DNA of 64,000 nucleotides from Dipteris shenzhenensis (Eukaryota; Polypodiophyta; Polypodiopsida; Gleicheniales), in assembly GCA_047967505.1 (NCBI GenBank), contig CM106541.1; one strand, 5' to 3'. The stretch's first letter is position 1; each line of letters opens with the position of its first letter. Both the position numbers and the translations under genes were made by a program. A model generated the notes under the pieces. It did no database searches. It saw only the letters and a list, made by a program, of their open reading frames with translations, and was not told the DNA's origin. Of this stretch, positions 34,328-45,094 are shown one piece after another.

Positions 34328-35600
34328 TCAGAGGTGTAACTCATCCAGGTGGCTTAGCTGATGCAATTGCCCCTTTATTGCTTCTAACTCGATAGCAATA
34401 CAAAGACTCAAAATAATAAATTTTAAGGGAATGACTACTTCCAAATTAAAGGCCATACGAAAGGGAGTAAGATTTGTATTGACCTTGTAAGCAGTTCTAT
34501 ATGCCCACAAAGCAGGATGAAGCTTAGTATCCCATTCACCCTTAGCCAATTGCATTGTCTTTGTGAGGATAAGCTTAGGTGTTATGTTTGTTGACTCAAC
34601 TTCCCCATTGCCATGCATGACTTGAATTCAATCTTGAGAAACTATACCACATCATTAAGGAAATGTGTAACTTGATCACTGACGAGTTGCAAAGGGCATC
34701 CATATCTACAGATGATAATTTCAAAAATTAACTTAGCAATGTTCCAAGTTGAATTGTCTCAGAGTCCCTGATCTTCTTCATACTTAGTAGCATAGTCAGT
34801 GGCAATAATGATGTAGTTATTCTGTCTAAACTTAGCTAGTTTAAAAGGAACAACAAAATCCAAACCCCATCTATGAAAGACTTTCCGCAAATGATTAGGT
34901 TGTAATCACATAGATTGATTGGCCAATAAGTATCCAGTGCATTGACAGACATCACAATGCATACACTTAGTTTGAGCATCTTTGAACAAGGTTTCCCACC
35001 ATAAGCCTGCCTGTAAGACTTTTTGAGGAGTTAACTCCCCTTGAAAATGTCCTTCTGATGGACGCCAATGAGCTTCTTGCAACACAACTGCTCACTCGCA
35101 TGGAATAACCCATCTGTTGAAGAACTCCATTTGCACACTAATGATAGAGATTTCCATCGAGCAAAGGGTATTTCCAAGCCTTCAAGGTCAATTTTCTATG
35201 CTTATCCCGAGGCATCAACATCAACAAAGATCTACTTCCCATCGCTCAATATTGTCAAATAGCATTTTAAGATGCTCTTGCCACAATGGGCACTCAGCCT
35301 GTGTATGATTTCCATTGTCGCAAGAGAAACATCTAATTAGCACTTTTCCCTTGTTGTTCCTTTGTTATTACTTTGCTCAAGTCTCGATGGTTTCCTTTCT
35401 TTAAACTGGGTATCAGATGACACTTGGCTCACATCTGTAGTCTACTTCTTTGAATACCAATACTCCAATTTGCCATGATGATACTTGGTACACTGCTTTG
35501 TAGTACTTTTTTCGACATTCATCTCCAATGTGCCCCTTATTGTTGCACATGTTGCACCATTTTTCATTTGGGTTGGGCTTCTCTTGGAATCCTTCAAAGC
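34328..35600 (-). mobile_element. Ty3/gypsy remnant D: gag zinc knuckles next to integrase
   Basis: Reading the minus strand from 35,560: a CCHC knuckle CNMCNNKGHIGDEC (about 35,558-35,517), a second knuckle CFSCDNGNHTQAEC (about 35,335-35,295), then within about 300 bp the integrase zinc-domain residues (EGHFQGELTPQKVLQAGLWW, CMHCDVCQC). The core follows with GLDFVVPF, IIIATDYATKYEED and VSDQVTHF, then ALWAYRTAYKVNTNLTPFRM (34,525-34,460). Protease, RT and RNase H are missing. Integrase residues resemble gypsy A (ALWAYRATFKVSTGNTPFQL). Stops are present throughout. Confidence 0.8.
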
Positions 35601-35726
35601 CTTCTTCAAGGTGGACTTAAAATTTGTCCTGCTTTGGTGACACTAGCAACAGAGTTGAATAGGCATCCAACATTCATCATATTGAATCAAACCAACTTAA
35701 TTACAACCAAGCCTCCTTGTCTTGTA

Positions 35727-35890
35727 GTGAACACTCCATATCCTAGCTCAAGTTGGAGGAAGAGAACTTGGCACACTATCTCTTCTTCTCTCCTCTACCT
35801 ATTACAACCATATCACTCTACCTAAGGAACTACCTTCTAAAAACATATACGCTTTGTATGCCAACCTCCATCTACTGATTGGTGGTGTTC
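35727..35890. repeat. direct repeat copy 2 flanking gypsy remnant D
   Basis: Partner of 33,108-33,290, about 2.6 kb away in the same orientation, diverged by substitutions and small deletions. Confidence 0.6.
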
Positions 35891-37465
35891 TATCATTTGT
35901 TGTTGTAATGTTGGCTGATGTATCTGTCTTTGTTTTTTATCTTCAATAAAAATAAGCCTTTCGTACATACGGAGCTTGATCTATATGTTTCCTTTATTTA
36001 ATATAGCCCTATATAAATAAAGCTCTAAGTTGTTACTTCACCATTGCTAACAATAGGATTTTATCTTGTAGAGGCCTAAAAAGGTTATTGGATGTCTTGG
36101 ATTGTTGTCCTCCAAATGCGGACCTGCTAGATAGTGTTCAGATTTTTGACTTAAAGGTAAGGAAATTTCTAGTTGTTCAATGATGTTTTTGGCCTCCTCA
36201 ATTATATAAACCATATCCTAAGGTTAAGTTTGGGCATGTGCCACAACAGGATGATCCCATTCATGTGAGTGGAGGAGAATGATCCATGCCAAGATTTGTT
36301 TCCTTTCTATTAGGAGGAAGATGAATTCTTAGGTTTGAGATTATTATCGCTCTATCTAAGCTTTGGATTGGGTGGTGTATAAAGACATCGTGATGGAGAT
36401 TCTATGGCAATGTGTCTCTTATTGATGTTTGGTACAAAATGGGTTGGATGATAGCTTTCCTCACCCAAGGTGATAAATTAGTACTTACATACATGAAATA
36501 AATTTTCAATGGTTGGGAAATGAATTATTAAATCGATTGTTTTGCTATCACGTGGCATCCCTACAAGATAAGCAATCTAGAGGATATTTGATTTTGTTAT
36601 TTGGATGATATAATGGTTATGAGGTGAATTTAATAAGTGTGTATGAGACATACAATCCATTATAATTGATTAGGTAAAAATTATAGGGTAAGAATTGCTT
36701 TTCTTCAATCATCCATGGTATTTCATGTTTAGTGGAGTTTTTTATTGCATGATTTTTACGTGCTTTTGAAAATTTTGACATGGGTTAAATATTGACAATA
36801 TGACATCCAAAAGTTTCAAACAATTTTCCAAACCCCAATACTAGCACCTTACTAACGATATAAAAGAACAAGTAAAAAGAGACTCAAGATAATATTAGAT
36901 AATTCAAGAAATTGCCAATTCCTAGAATGGTAGTTTTTAAAAAATTATAGCCTTTCTCCATTAAAGATGAGAGAAGTAGGTAAGATTTATTACATTCTCA
37001 TTCAAAAACGTATGAAATATCAAGTACGTTCTCAATCCATGAATATAATATCAATGCATAAACTACAAATGATTAGGAGGGTGAATGGAAGATTTGTAGT
37101 TGGTGTAAAGACTTGTGGTCGCAAAGCTACAAAATCTAAATTGAATAGGCTTCATTGCATTGAAAAAAAGTTACGAGTCACATGAATTGCTCAGTGCAAA
37201 GATATAAATAAGTTTTTCCATGGACTTAACAATTTGTTGATGCACAAATGGAAACTCTGAAACCAAACATCATTCTTGAACTTTATGGCGACAATAGAAA
37301 CAATCCTATGCATTGGGAAAAATGGTACTAAAGAAATAGAAGTTCCACTCTTCCCAAGGGGCTATGAAAAAAATTGTCTTGATCGTACTCATAGATTAAC
37401 CAATCACACAACATACACAATAATTAAGCATGAAAGTACATAAAAGAGGTATAATAAACTTTAAT
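35891..37465. other. AT-rich intergenic, nothing recognised
   Basis: Strongly AT-rich with short open frames. A 72-codon plus-strand frame at 36,967-37,185 is basic but shows no domain. Confidence 0.4.
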
Positions 37466-37469
37466 CAAA

Positions 37470-37565
37470 ACCTGTAGACTACAAAATAGCTCGTCTCTTG
37501 TGCATATATGTTCTGCAAATATTTTGCAATATCTACTTTCCTCATGGGGACAGATGAAGTTGGTA
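37470..37565 (-). pseudogene. partial duplicate of SET-domain 3' end
   Basis: The minus strand reads DIAKYLQNIYAQETSYF...RF then stop. It aligns with DIAEYGHICV...ELFADYEFW of the better SET copy at 38.1 kb. Nucleotide words ATAGCTC and GCAATATCT(A/T) are shared in register. Confidence 0.4.
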
Positions 37566-38120
37566 AATCAATGGAAAGTATACTTCATTTATCTTTGGTT
37601 GAGACATACTCATCTCATGAACCTTAATGGTGTTTACAAACACCTTCACATCCTTTACATTGTCAAGACTTGTATTTCAAGAGCTTTCGATTGAGCGAGG
37701 ATCATCTCGTGGAGCTTAGCGGTATTTGTAAACACCATGATAACCTTTACATTGGCAAGAGTTCCACTTCATAAATACCTTGGTAGCCCTTGCCTTGGCA
37801 AGAATTGCATTTCAAAGCCAAGAAGAATCTCCCATGTGGATTGCCATCATGCCCTAACCCTTAGTGCTACTCATCACACCCTATCCCTTAGTGTTGCTCA
37901 TATAGACCAAAGTACAATTAATAACCATGAATTTGCAAACAGTGCCAATCCTCCATAATCCAAGGCTCAAAACTACATAATTGGCAAGAAAGTAGCTATT
38001 ACATTGCCTTCACCATGTTCACATACTATCCAATGAGACACCATGTAGTGACAACAATTAGACACCAAGCTACACAATTGGTAAGAAAGTAATGTAATGG
38101 ATGTATAAATGAATACAAAG
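37566..38120. other. intergenic with short CATTG(T/G)CAAGA-type repeats
   Basis: CA(T/C)TG(T/G)CAAGA(C/G)TT-like words followed by TTCA recur at 37,660, 37,752 and 37,793. AGTAGCTATTACATTG-like and AGTAATGTAATG words frame the rest. No gene. Confidence 0.4.
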
Positions 38121-38123
38121 CCT

Positions 38124-38540
38124 TTACCAAAACTCATAGTCCGCAAATAGCTCCTCCACTATACATATATCATTTATGGATTTAACACAAATGTGCCCAT
38201 ATTCTGCAATATCTTTTTTCATGGTGGAGTCAGACCATGATGGACCATTAGGGGAAAATACATAGCAAACATTTGGCTTTGCCTTTGTATTTCTATTGTT
38301 ATTAATAAATCTAGCCACATTACCATACCAAACACCACCAACAATGTGCACCATATCCTTCAAAGGGACAGTAGAGTCCTCTTCAACGGAATACTTCTTT
38401 AGCCTTGGATGAGCTCTACATAATTCTTTCCAATATTTTTATGAGTACTTGTCACATCCATAGGGGAGAATTGTAGTCCCTCTCTTGAGAAAATCATGCA
38501 CAAATAAGCCTCTAGGCCAAGACCTGCAATGGTAAACGCA
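38124..38540 (-). pseudogene. SET-domain protein fragment
   Basis: One minus-strand frame with a single stop (TAA at about 38,446) reads CRSWPRGLFVHDFLKRGTTI, LPYG, then DMVHIVGGVWYGNVARFINN, KPNVCYVFSPNG and finally IAEYGHICVKS...EELFADYEFW followed by a stop. This is the order of SET methyltransferase motifs (GLF, YG, GNVARFIN...PN, EEL..DY.F). The invariant NHSC that follows RFI in active enzymes is NNNR here, so the cofactor-binding/active-site loop is altered. CCATTGCAG just upstream is a plausible acceptor, suggesting a last exon of a spliced gene. The adjoining frame at 39,172-38,846 may be an earlier exon but has no recognisable motif. Confidence 0.7.
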
Positions 38541-38845
38541 TACAGCTCAAAAGCCACACTTTTCATTCAAAACGCTTCATTGATACGAATAGGAAACTTT
38601 GGTGTTTCAAGTAGATCGCGTTCTACTATGTACCTACTCAAGCATGGTTTGATCATATCTCTCTCTACATGACAAAGGACAAGTTAAATTAGCTCCAAAA
38701 GATATTATAGTCACTTGAAATCAAAACAAGAAAATTTTGACATTTATACCTTCATAGAAAACATGTATTTCGTAGTCAATTTATCTAGGCCTTAGGAATG
38801 TGCTTCTTGATATAGGGACCCTTGTACCCTAGGCCTATAGCCAAT

Positions 38846-39172
38846 TTAGAAGCTTGCATAGCATTCATTGTAGACAGGGGTGGAGCATTCCTTAAAAGTG
38901 TTATTGTGAAGTATCAATTTAAGGCGTCTACCATGTCTTGGCATAGGAGATACACCGTCTAATGTTATATTATCACCTATAGTACTCTCTCTTAGTTGGC
39001 TTGAAAGAGAAATATTCTTCCGTGTTGTATTCCATTCTTGACCACTATTGATTTGCCTCACTACATTCATCAAGAAACTACACACACCTTTAGCCACATA
39101 TTGAGTTCTAGCAAGTAAGACATAAACTCTCCTAGTACAAGCTATGTGAGTGTGTAGCAATGTGTGCACCAC
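38846..39172 (-). other. open frame upstream of the SET fragment
   Basis: Minus-strand frame of 108 codons containing YVLLARTQYVAKGVC and DGVSPMPRHGRRLKLILHNN. It lies 5' of the SET exon on the same strand and could be an earlier exon of that gene, but no family is recognised. Confidence 0.25.
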
Positions 39173-39841
39173 TTACGTAATGACAATATGTGTAGCAACA
39201 GTGTGTGAAACATCCGTATGATTTTATGCATGTGTAGCAATGTGTGCACCATCCATCTATGATTTATTAATTTTGCATCGCTTAAATGCTAAAAGATTGA
39301 ATAATATTGATGATTGATTCTAAGGTTTCTTATGCTTGAAATATTTGCATTATTTATGGATGTTGTGAATTTAGGGGAAGAGTAATTAATTGGGTGATGG
39401 CTATTGGCGACAAGCATGATTCACTATATTTTTGTGCATGTAAGGTGCAACCAGTGATGCGCATAATAAAACAAGGCTAACTTCAAAAGGCCTAGTTTTT
39501 GTGTACATATTTTAATTTTTGAAACATTAGAGACTTAGCCTAAGCATATTAAAAAGAAAACTCTATTTATAGAAAAGGCAAGCTATTTTGTAAGGTGTGT
39601 GTGTGGCTTATCTCCAAGTCGTGCATGGAGGAGATGTACATGAGCTTGTATCAATTGTTGCTAAAAATCATTGAATTAATCAAATACGTAGGAAGTGGAA
39701 GATGAGCACCACTCCAATAGGGGGAGATTGCACCCAACGCACTTGTTATCTTTTCCTTTTGTGAGCTTTGGAAGATCGTGCATATTTTTTTGTATAGTTT
39801 TCGTCGTGTTTTCAATGATTTGCACGTTCCATGAGCGATTC
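39173..39841. other. intergenic, nothing recognised
   Basis: AT-rich sequence with GTGTAGCAATGTGTGCACCA duplicated at about 39,152 and 39,232. No gene. Confidence 0.4.
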
Positions 39842-40639
39842 CTGTTGTAGAAGGTCGACTATGCACTGCTAGGGGCCTGGACAGAGGATAGGTGTGAGGC
39901 GAGAGGTCACCCTTATTCCATGGATAGCGAGTACATTGATTTCTACCTCCATTTGGATTCTTTTGGTTATTTTGAAGCCCATTGTTGCTTTCATGTGGTT
40001 CAAATTCTTCTCTTGGCCAATTCAGACATGAACAAATACCCGGACATAAAGGGTGTGCCTAGATTGGTGCCAAAGGGTCAGTGTTGTGAGTTTCATCTTG
40101 CCTTGAGTCCACTTATATATTTTGGGATTTGCGTTGTTGCATTGTTTCCTTGAGGGGCTGGACATTTGGTTGTGGGACTGTAAAAACACTCTTAGCAAGT
40201 TAGATGCCTTATGGAATGCATTGTCAAGTTTCAGCTGGTCACAAACACTGGGGAATGCCTTAACCTCTCCCTAGGAATTGGGTGCTAGTTTGTGCTTGGA
40301 TTGGATGCCTATTGAAGCAAAGAATTGGCTTGGACAATGGAATTTCCAATGAGGACAAGTTGAAGGGAGAGCCCTTGTTGTAAAAGACCACATTCCATTG
40401 ACAGAAGAAATAAATAAATACTGAAAGGGATGCCAAAGCATTTGGGGTCAATCTACGTCTCTTGTGCATGGTCTTTTCAGCTAGGGCATTCTAGCTTCTC
40501 TCCCAATTTTAAATAGTTTATTTCTCAATGGTTATCAACTAAAGGAAGTGGCTGAAAGTGATGCATTGTGGTTGTGATTAACGTGAATGTCAAGTTAGTT
40601 ATGGAATACTGCCTTTTAGCTTGCTAGAGGCCAGTTTCA
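39842..40639. repeat. repeat R1, copy 1 (about 0.8 kb)
   Basis: Direct repeat with 43,112-43,975. Shared blocks include GACAGAGGATAGGTG, AAGCCCATTGTTGCTTTC, AAAGGGTGTGCCTA, GGGAGAGCCCTTGTTGTAAA and AGGAAGTGGCTGAAAGT. Both copies end at CC(A/G)GTTTCA. The sequence looks partly coding in style (short tracts in all frames) but no family is recognised; it may be an LTR pair or a segmental duplication. Confidence 0.8.
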
Positions 40640-41097
40640 GTGGTTTCATTACCGGAATAATCATCATCTTCTCACAAAGGTGAGCCCTAGTAGTGCTCAA
40701 TAGGCCAATAATTTTCAGCCGATCAACCAAGGACAGCAAACCTTTCCCCACACATTGATGCACCAAACATATTTTGGAGGAGGTTCTGTCATTAACGCAA
40801 TGGTTGGACAACCCACAAAAGGGATGGCAATGCTTGGCATGCACTTGGCAAATATGCAGCCAATAATGAAAAATTTTTAGCAACCTATGATGGGGGGTGT
40901 GCAAGCTAGAACTACTAATATGATGTATGCCAATATAGGAATGCAACCAAGAATGCAAATGGAAATGCCTAGGATGATGGGCGGTTCACTGAGCATGCCT
41001 CAGATGCAAGGGATGGGACCACGAATGGTCAACCCAACCATGGAAAGTGGCAATAATGCATAGAGCACGGGACAAATGATGCCACCAACAAGATGAG
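40640..41097 (+). other. Gln/Met-rich coding-like stretch
   Basis: One plus-strand frame reads INQGQQTFPHTLMHQTYF, GMAMLGMHLANMQPIM, then MQPRMQMEMPRMMGG and MPQMQGMGPRMVNPTM with few stops. The composition resembles low-complexity Met/Gln linkers of nuclear regulatory proteins. No family can be named. Confidence 0.35.
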
Positions 41098-41235
41098 ATC
41101 TTAATTCCAGAGCAGATCTTGGCGCATAAGGAAAGAAAGGTCATACGTAGAGTTTCTCGTCATTACCTGGTGAAGTTCAAGAATGATTCTGCACTGGATG
41201 CGAAGTGGTGGATGCGAAGTGGATGAAGGTGAACT
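41098..41235 (+). pseudogene. chromovirus chromodomain fragment
   Basis: The plus strand reads IPEQILAHKERKVIRRVSRH then YLVKFKNDSALDAKWW before a TGA. This matches the integrase-linked chromodomain pattern PE.IL..RE...R.....YLVKWK....DA.W of Ty3/gypsy chromoviruses. It precedes, rather than follows, the RT fragment at 41.8 kb, so the two come from different elements or rearranged pieces. Confidence 0.65.
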
Positions 41236-41789
41236 GGCAAATTCACCAAGGTATTGCAGCTCTACCTAGAAGCATTTAAGCTTGAGCCAACTACAGTTGA
41301 GGCTCATTCAGTCTTAGCAAAGCAAAGGTCCGGAACATTGCATGGTGCTCAAGAGGGGGGGGATCACCTCCACTCCCTCAGGACACACACTTAGGTATCT
41401 AGAGGTCGCTTGGTGACACTACATGTCTCACCCAAGGTACTGATCGCTGATAGTATTTCTGCCACAAGACATGAAGTGTACTAGTCACTCCCCATAAACG
41501 ATGCATTAATATATGGATGGGATTCGCACGCTCTCCTAGACCATTTGTTTCATTGCCATTTGTATATTCCGCATGATGCACAGTCTAGTATGAGCTATTC
41601 ATGCCTATTTCATTGTTGTTTATTTGCTCTAATTTTCAACAGGAAACTACATAGTTTGTTGTCTCAAGAGGGGGGTATGTCACGGGGACGTGATTTTTGT
41701 AATGTTTCTATTGCTGAATCAATAAAATCATCTATTTCTAAGTACGTTGTTTTCGTGAGAGAGAGAGAGAGAGGGGGGGGGGGGGCGAC
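41236..41789. other. rearranged gypsy flank with purine tracts and (GA)n
   Basis: Two purine-rich tracts, CTCAAGAGGGGGGG (about 41,349) and CTCAAGAGGGGGG (about 41,662), look like polypurine tracts. The second is followed by TATGTCACGGGGACGTGA, an LTR-like start. A (GA)n then G-run lies at 41,757-41,787. Confidence 0.45.
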
Positions 41790-42680
41790 CCAAGTGGAAG
41801 TGAATCTTGTTGAGAAAGAAAATTTTCAGTTTCTTGATTCTTTCAAAGGTTGTTTCCAAGATTCTCTTCTAGGAGAGCTTCCTCCTGAGCGGTCAGAAGA
41901 TCATGTCAAAGAGCTCCTTATAGGAAATGAGCCTACGAATCAACCACCTTATTGTGTGAGTGCAACAAACCGAAGAAATCGTAGCACAGGTATAGGACCT
42001 ACTTTCTCACACTTATGTTCATCCCATTTCTCTTAATCAAAAGAAAGATGGCTCCTATCGTATGTGTGTGGATTATAGAGCCCTCAACAAAACGATGGTC
42101 AAGAATAGGTTTCCAATCCCTCACATAGTCGATACATTGGATAGACTAAAAGGAGCCACAATCTTTAGTCGCATTGATTTGAAAAGCGGATACCATTAGA
42201 TAAGGGTCCATCCTTAAGATGTTCATAATAGAGCTTTTCGAACCACTTTCAAATTTTATGAGGACTTGGTGATCTCTTCAAGTTAACCAATGCACCAGTC
42301 ACTTTCGAATTTTATGAGTTCTTGGTGATCTCTTTGGGTTAACCAATGCACCAATCACTTTCAAATTTTATGAGTTCTTGGTGATCTCTTCAGGTTAACC
42401 AATGCACTAGTCACTTCCTTTGATGACATGTTGGTCTTTCCAAAGACATAAGAAGACCACAAGGAGCATTTGGCTATTGTGTTCCAAGAACTTCGAAATC
42501 ACAAGCTTCTTATTAATCGCAAGAAGAGTGAGTGTTTTCTCTAACGAAGGGATTCGGATGGATCCCTCTAAGATCAGAGCTATACGGTAATGGCCAGAGC
42601 TTACTCGATCCATGAAGTACACAGTTTTCTCAAGCTTTGTTCCTATTATAGACACTACATCAGACACTTGCTGACATTAC
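41790..42680 (+). pseudogene. Ty3/gypsy reverse transcriptase fragment
   Basis: Reads LGELPPERSEDHVKELLIGN at the start, then after a frame change KKDGSYRMCVDYRALNKTMV, NRFPIPHIVDTLDRLKGATI and FSRIDLKSGYH-stop-IRVHP. The TAG at 42197 replaces the Gln of GYHQI. A 56-bp unit is then tandemly triplicated (42,245-42,412). Beyond it are DDMLVFPKT, a stop and EDHKEHLAIVFQELR (the palm aspartates and following helix), then MDPSKIRAI and LCSYYRHYIRH. No LTRs are assignable. Confidence 0.85.
42245..42412. repeat. 56-bp unit in three tandem copies inside RT
   Basis: ACTTTC(A/G)AATTTTATGAG...CACCAGTC-type units start at 42245, 42301 and 42357, exactly 56 bp apart, and the flank resumes at 42413. The unit covers the RT segment that ends LTNAP in relatives. 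Not a multiple of 3, so each copy shifts frame. Confidence 0.95.
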
Positions 42681-43111
42681 ATGACTGCTGCTTCCCATGA
42701 TCTTCTCTCCTTCCCCATGCATCCCAATGCTGATTACCGACTATACGATCCCTTGCACACATCCAGAGGCAAATCTGTTGGCTATACCATCGCTTCTACA
42801 CAAATTTTGAGGTTGTTGGCACGGATTGTATGGCTCCTTCATGCATTTGCTTGTTGTTCAACCCGTTCACGCATTTCAAAGCAAATTTGCTCCTAGCTAC
42901 GTACAATTCTCTGACATGCAAATCGAGACCTTTTGGCTAGTTCTACGACTTCTATCTTTTTCTCCTTCACATTTCTACACCGACATCTACCCTTCTCTCT
43001 CTCCTAGCTACCGATTTCTCCTACTGGTCACTTGCTTGATGGATTTACCATCTCCTGGAGGTGTTCCAACCTTGGAGCTGGTTCAAGCTCATTTGTTGCT
43101 ATTTCTAGACT
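42681..43111. other. no gene recognised
   Basis: Plus-strand open frames (about 42,681-42,896 and 42,826-43,131) without recognisable motifs, between the RT fragment and R1 copy 2. Confidence 0.3.
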
Positions 43112-43975
43112 CCATTGTGGCTGAAGGTTGACTGGATACTGCTAGGGACCTCAACAGAGGATAGGTGCGAGGCCAAAGTTCACCCCTCTTCCATGGACAG
43201 TGGATATAGTGATTTCTACCTTCACTTTAGGTTCTTTTGGTCATTTCTCAAGCCCATTGTTGCTTTCTTGTGGTTCGAATTGTTCTTCTGGCCAATTCAA
43301 ACTATCAATAGACACCCATACACAAAGGGTGTACCTACATTAGTACCGAAATTGTTCTTCTTGCCAATTCAAACTATGAATATACACCCAAACACAAAGG
43401 GTGTGCCTAAGGGTCAATGTTGTGAGTTTCATCTTGCCTTAAGGCCACTTGTGCATTTTGGAAATTGTGTTGCTGCATTGTTGCCCTAAGAGGCTGGACA
43501 TTTGGTTGTGGAACTATTAAACACTCTTAGCAAGCTAGATGCCTTGTGGAATGCATTGTCAACTTTCAATTGGTCATAGACACGAGGGAATGCCTTAGCC
43601 ATGCCTTGGCAATTGGGTGCTAGTTTGCCCCTGGAATTGGATGCCTATTGAAGCCAAGAATTGGCTTGTACAGTGGAATTGCCGGTGAGACAAGTTCAAG
43701 GGAGAGCCCTTGTTGTAAAAGAGCACATTCCATTGACCAAAGTAAAATATATAAATACCAAAGGGACTCCAAAGCAATTGGGACCAATCTGCATCTCTTG
43801 TGCATGGTATTTCGAGCAATGGCATTCTAGCTTCCCTCCCAATGTTTAAAAGTTTATTTCTCAATGGTTATTAACTAAAGGAAGTGGCTGAAAGTAATGC
43901 ATTGTGGCTATGATTAAGGTGGAAGTCAAGTTAGTTATAGATTACTACCCTTTAGTTTGCTAGAGACCGGTTTCA
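43112..43975. repeat. repeat R1, copy 2
   Basis: Partner of 39,842-40,639. It carries an extra internal tandem duplication of about 66 bp (GCCAATTCAAACTAT...AAAGGGTGT, at about 43,281 and 43,357) absent from copy 1. Confidence 0.8.
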
Positions 43976-44192
43976 CATGAAATCGCTCATAACTCAAAGT
44001 CAATAGGCTAAATAATTCAATTGTGGCCTTATTTTTATCACAAAAAATGAATGACACCGACTAAAGACCAAGCGCTCTTCTACAGGGGATTGTTGCTCTC
44101 ACAAAGTAGACCTCAAATGACACTACAAGAAGGACCTCTACAAGACATTTTGAGCAGCTTCTCAAGATCATATGCTAGCAAATAAAGACGAC

Positions 44193-44522
44193 AATTGATC
44201 ATGACTCTCATTAGAGTGAATGGACAAAGAGAATAAGCATAACGTCAAGTCGCCATCTCTATAGATGTTCTTCATTGCCTCGAACCACTACTCTAGGAGC
44301 CTTCATGTAAGACATTCCAATCTAGAGTTGCCATTTGTAGCTCATGCTATTGCACAATTGATCATGACTCTCTCATTAGAGTGAATGAACAAAGAGAATA
44401 AGCATAGCATCAAGTGTCGCCATGTCTATTGATGTTCTTATAGCCTCGAACCACTACTATAGGAGCCTTCACATAAGACCTTCCAATCTAAAGTTGCCAT
44501 TTGTCGCTCATGCTATTGCACA
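44193..44522. repeat. tandem duplication, period about 162 bp
   Basis: AATTGATCATGACTCT...TCATGCTATTGCACA occurs at 44193 and 44355. Shorter TCATGCTATCCAC(G/A)TCCAATT repeats follow at 44,570-44,645. Confidence 0.85.
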
Positions 44523-45089
44523 CCTCCATTGAATGGTCAACCAACATCTTTCTCCCAACCCACAGTAGCTCATGCTATCCACGTCCAATTTCCGCTCATG
44601 CTATCCACATCCAATTGTCACTCATGCTATCCACGTCCAATTGAGGTCGTTTTGGGCAATCACTTCATGCATCTGTTTGGCCAATCACTTCATGCATCTT
44701 TCACCTCTGATGATCCATGTAACGAGTTCTACCCAATAGTCAATACGTTATGTGGACAAAAATGATCACTTGGATTGGATACTAGTGTAGAGTGAAATTC
44801 ATTTTGGCAACACCACCACACTCAAAAGCACTTCCATATATCTGAAATTCCACATATACAGTGATAGATCAAACTTCACAATTAGAAGTGTCAAGGAACG
44901 TGCAAATGACTACGTAAAATACATCCAAGTCATCCATTAAATGAAGCATTGGTCAAGCTTAAGCAATGGTGCATGTGTGAATAACTTTTTACATTATTTA
45001 ATTTGTGATGGCTCTTAGCATTATAGCACTAAATGAGTGCTTGATTATCAATATGCGGCTCCCATATCATTCCCACATACAACTATACG
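44523..45089. other. intergenic, nothing recognised
   Basis: Contains ATCACTTCATGCATCT duplicated at about 44,658 and 44,686. No gene. Confidence 0.4.
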
Positions 45090-45094
45090 ATGTA

